From an uncultured Neisseriaceae bacterium (GTDB lineage Bacteria; Pseudomonadota; Gammaproteobacteria; Burkholderiales; UBA11063): a stretch of DNA of 6,596 bases. Under the pieces are notes generated by a model, which was not told the origin of the DNA, searched no databases, and was given only the letters and a program-made list of their open reading frames with translations. The stretch spans positions 1 through 6,596 of the forward strand of contig CALFYC010000032.1 of NCBI GenBank assembly GCA_937952895.1. Direction: 5' to 3'. Below are positions 5,549 to 6,596 of this stretch, one piece after another (positions within the stretch are counted from its first letter, which is position 1; each line of letters begins with the position of its first letter). The translations under genes and the position numbers were made by a program.

Positions 5549-5584
5549 AAATTACTTCTATTATATAAACAATAAAAGTAATTT
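5549..5584. repeat. inverted repeat in the divergent intergenic region
   Basis: AAATTACTT (5549-5557) pairs with AAGTAATTT (5576-5584), and inside one mismatch TATT (5559-5562) pairs with AATA (5571-5574). It lies 76 bases upstream of the dehydrogenase start on the minus strand. It could be an operator or a barrier hairpin. The rest of 5474-5758 is AT-rich, with the two smaller dyads listed separately and no gene seen. Confidence 0.35.
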
Positions 5585-5674
5585 CTAAAGATAAGTCAGC
5601 TATATAAACTTAAAAAATCTTCCTAAGCATTCTCGAATATGATAAAATTTAAAAAATATATAGAAAAATTAATC

Positions 5675-5690
5675 TAATTTCCCGAAATTA
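5675..5690. promoter_or_regulatory. compact 16-base palindrome, operator-like
   Basis: TAATTTC (5675-5681) and GAAATTA (5684-5690) form a perfect dyad around CC. The two-base centre is too tight for an RNA hairpin, so a site for a dimeric DNA-binding protein is more plausible. It lies 68 bases upstream of the lipoprotein start. No regulator is recognised in the window. Confidence 0.3.
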
Positions 5691-5703
5691 ATTATTAATA
5701 TTT

Positions 5704-5724
5704 AACATATCAATTATATATGTT
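5704..5724. repeat. 7-bp inverted repeat upstream of the lipoprotein gene
   Basis: AACATAT (5704-5710) pairs with ATATGTT (5718-5724) around a seven-base loop, 34 bases before the start codon at 5759. It overlaps a TTAACA hexamer (5702-5707) that resembles a -35 box, but no clear -10 is present. Given the A/T content, chance is possible. Confidence 0.25.
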
Positions 5725-5758
5725 ATTCAATATTGCTTAATCTTTGAAAGATATTTAC

Positions 5759-6596
5759 ATGAAAGTTAAGTTATTAAAAAATGTAAAATTACTTTTATTG
5801 ATGTATTCTTTAGTAATTTTATTAAGTTGTAATTCTGGTAGTGAAATAAATAATATTTCCAATAAAACTGAGCAAAAAATCTTCTCAAATGTAATTAATA
5901 AAAATGCTTTAAAAGATAATGGCATTGATGGGGAAAGGGAGATCCCTGCATTGGATGGTTTTTTCGTATTTAGGTCTAATGATTGTGGTCTTGGATTTAG
6001 TGAACAAGGTATTAATCAAATACCGTTGCCTATGGAGGTGTTGGGTAGTTCTCGTCCAGTTGCTGCTGCTGCAACTGATATTCCTAATTCTATACTTCTT
6101 GTAACAGATATAGGTCAATTGTGGACGATTGAATTTGATGAGCTTGATCAACAATTTATTTGGACAAATCTGTTTGATCAAGTAATACCTAGAGACTCCC
6201 TAGCAACTGCTTTTGCTTATGGTGTAGATTCCGATGAATTGACTTATCGCTACATCATTGTTGCTAATAATTCAGTTTATATAGGTAGTCAAGTTGCTGG
6301 GCAGTTTAATAGACCAGTAATTTTACGCGGATTGTTAGACTACAATATAAGGGATGTAATTTATCATGAAGACTCAGCATCATTTTATATTCTAGGGTCA
6401 TTAATAGGGCAACAGTTTGATAGATCATCATTGTTTAGGGTGCATGATGGAAGAATTGATAGAGCAATTGGAATAGATCGTCAAGCTAATTCATTAAGTA
6501 TTGGTGTTGATGGGGATATTATTGTAAACCCTAATGGTAGCCCATCATCTTCAACATCTGGGCTGACTAATTTTCTAGTATACAATCCTGATACAA
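5759..6596 (+). CDS. lipoprotein of unknown function, 3' end beyond window
   Basis: An open frame of 279 codons runs off the right edge without a stop. It begins MKVKLLKNVK, followed by a hydrophobic stretch (about 10-22) and the lipobox LLSC with Cys24, so it should be lipid-anchored after signal peptidase II processing. Ser25-Gly27 follow. Residues 25-60 are Asn/Ser/Lys-rich and look like a flexible linker. From about residue 63 there are repeated short strand pairs: SILLVTDIGQLWTIEF (111-126), YIIVANNSVYIGS (165-177), SFYILGSLIGQQFDRSSLF (208-226) and SLSIGVDGDIIVNPNG (245-260). This periodicity suggests a beta-propeller-like fold, an inference only. GAAAG (5746-5750) lies eight bases before the ATG. 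Arginine codons are mostly AGA/AGG (9 of 13), unlike the catalase (6 of 22), which hints at a different origin. No family is recognised. Confidence 0.78.
   Translation, partial: MKVKLLKNVKLLLLMYSLVILLSCNSGSEINNISNKTEQKIFSNVINKNALKDNGIDGEREIPALDGFFVFRSNDCGLGFSEQGINQIPLPMEVLGSSRPVAAAATDIPNSILLVTDIGQLWTIEFDELDQQFIWTNLFDQVIPRDSLATAFAYGVDSDELTYRYIIVANNSVYIGSQVAGQFNRPVILRGLLDYNIRDVIYHEDSASFYILGSLIGQQFDRSSLFRVHDGRIDRAIGIDRQANSLSIGVDGDIIVNPNGSPSSSTSGLTNFLVYNPDT

Noticed and set aside
5909..6181. Minus-strand frame (5909-6181) and plus-strand frame (5919-6104)
   Set aside because: Both lie within the lipoprotein reading frame, which has a start, a binding site and a lipobox and stays open for 279 codons.

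Overview
The window is AT-rich (roughly one third GC by eye) bacterial DNA. A signal-peptide beta-barrel protein and a lipoprotein point to a Gram-negative cell, most likely a low-GC proteobacterium. The genus cannot be named from the sequence alone. Layout: 1-404 holds a cluster of four tRNA-like elements; 405-792 is non-coding and unusually dense in nested inverted repeats; 793-1629 (+) encodes an outer-membrane beta-barrel protein; 1772-4655 (+) is a probable operon of a VOC/glyoxalase-fold protein, a clade-3-type haem catalase and an alpha/beta hydrolase of the HSL type; 4664-5473 (-) is a YdfG-like short-chain dehydrogenase convergent with the operon; 5474-5758 is an AT-rich divergent intergenic region; 5759 to the right edge (+) is an unrecognised lipoprotein that continues beyond the window.

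The ordinary part is a small-molecule and oxidative-stress group. Catalase removes hydrogen peroxide. The VOC protein, the hydrolase and the dehydrogenase belong to families that act on small metabolites such as aldehydes, esters and hydroxy acids. Spacings of 33 and 46 bases and a ribosome binding site before each gene support co-transcription of VOC, catalase and hydrolase. The dehydrogenase lies on the opposite strand, so it is not part of that transcript.

The unusual part is the first 700 bases. Three elements fold as complete tRNA cloverleaves with anticodon-position triplets GTC, CAT and CCG, plus a fourth partial one. All four have 7/7 paired but mutually different acceptor stems, none encodes CCA, and the three complete ones share an extra T bulged in the T stem. 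D-stem and T-stem pairs differ between copies in a compensatory way, so the fold seems to have been kept while the sequences diverged. Directly downstream, 405-676 is almost filled by nested hairpins, including one possible three-way junction. Whether these are working tRNAs, a decaying array (for example phage- or plasmid-derived), or another kind of structured RNA cannot be settled from the sequence.
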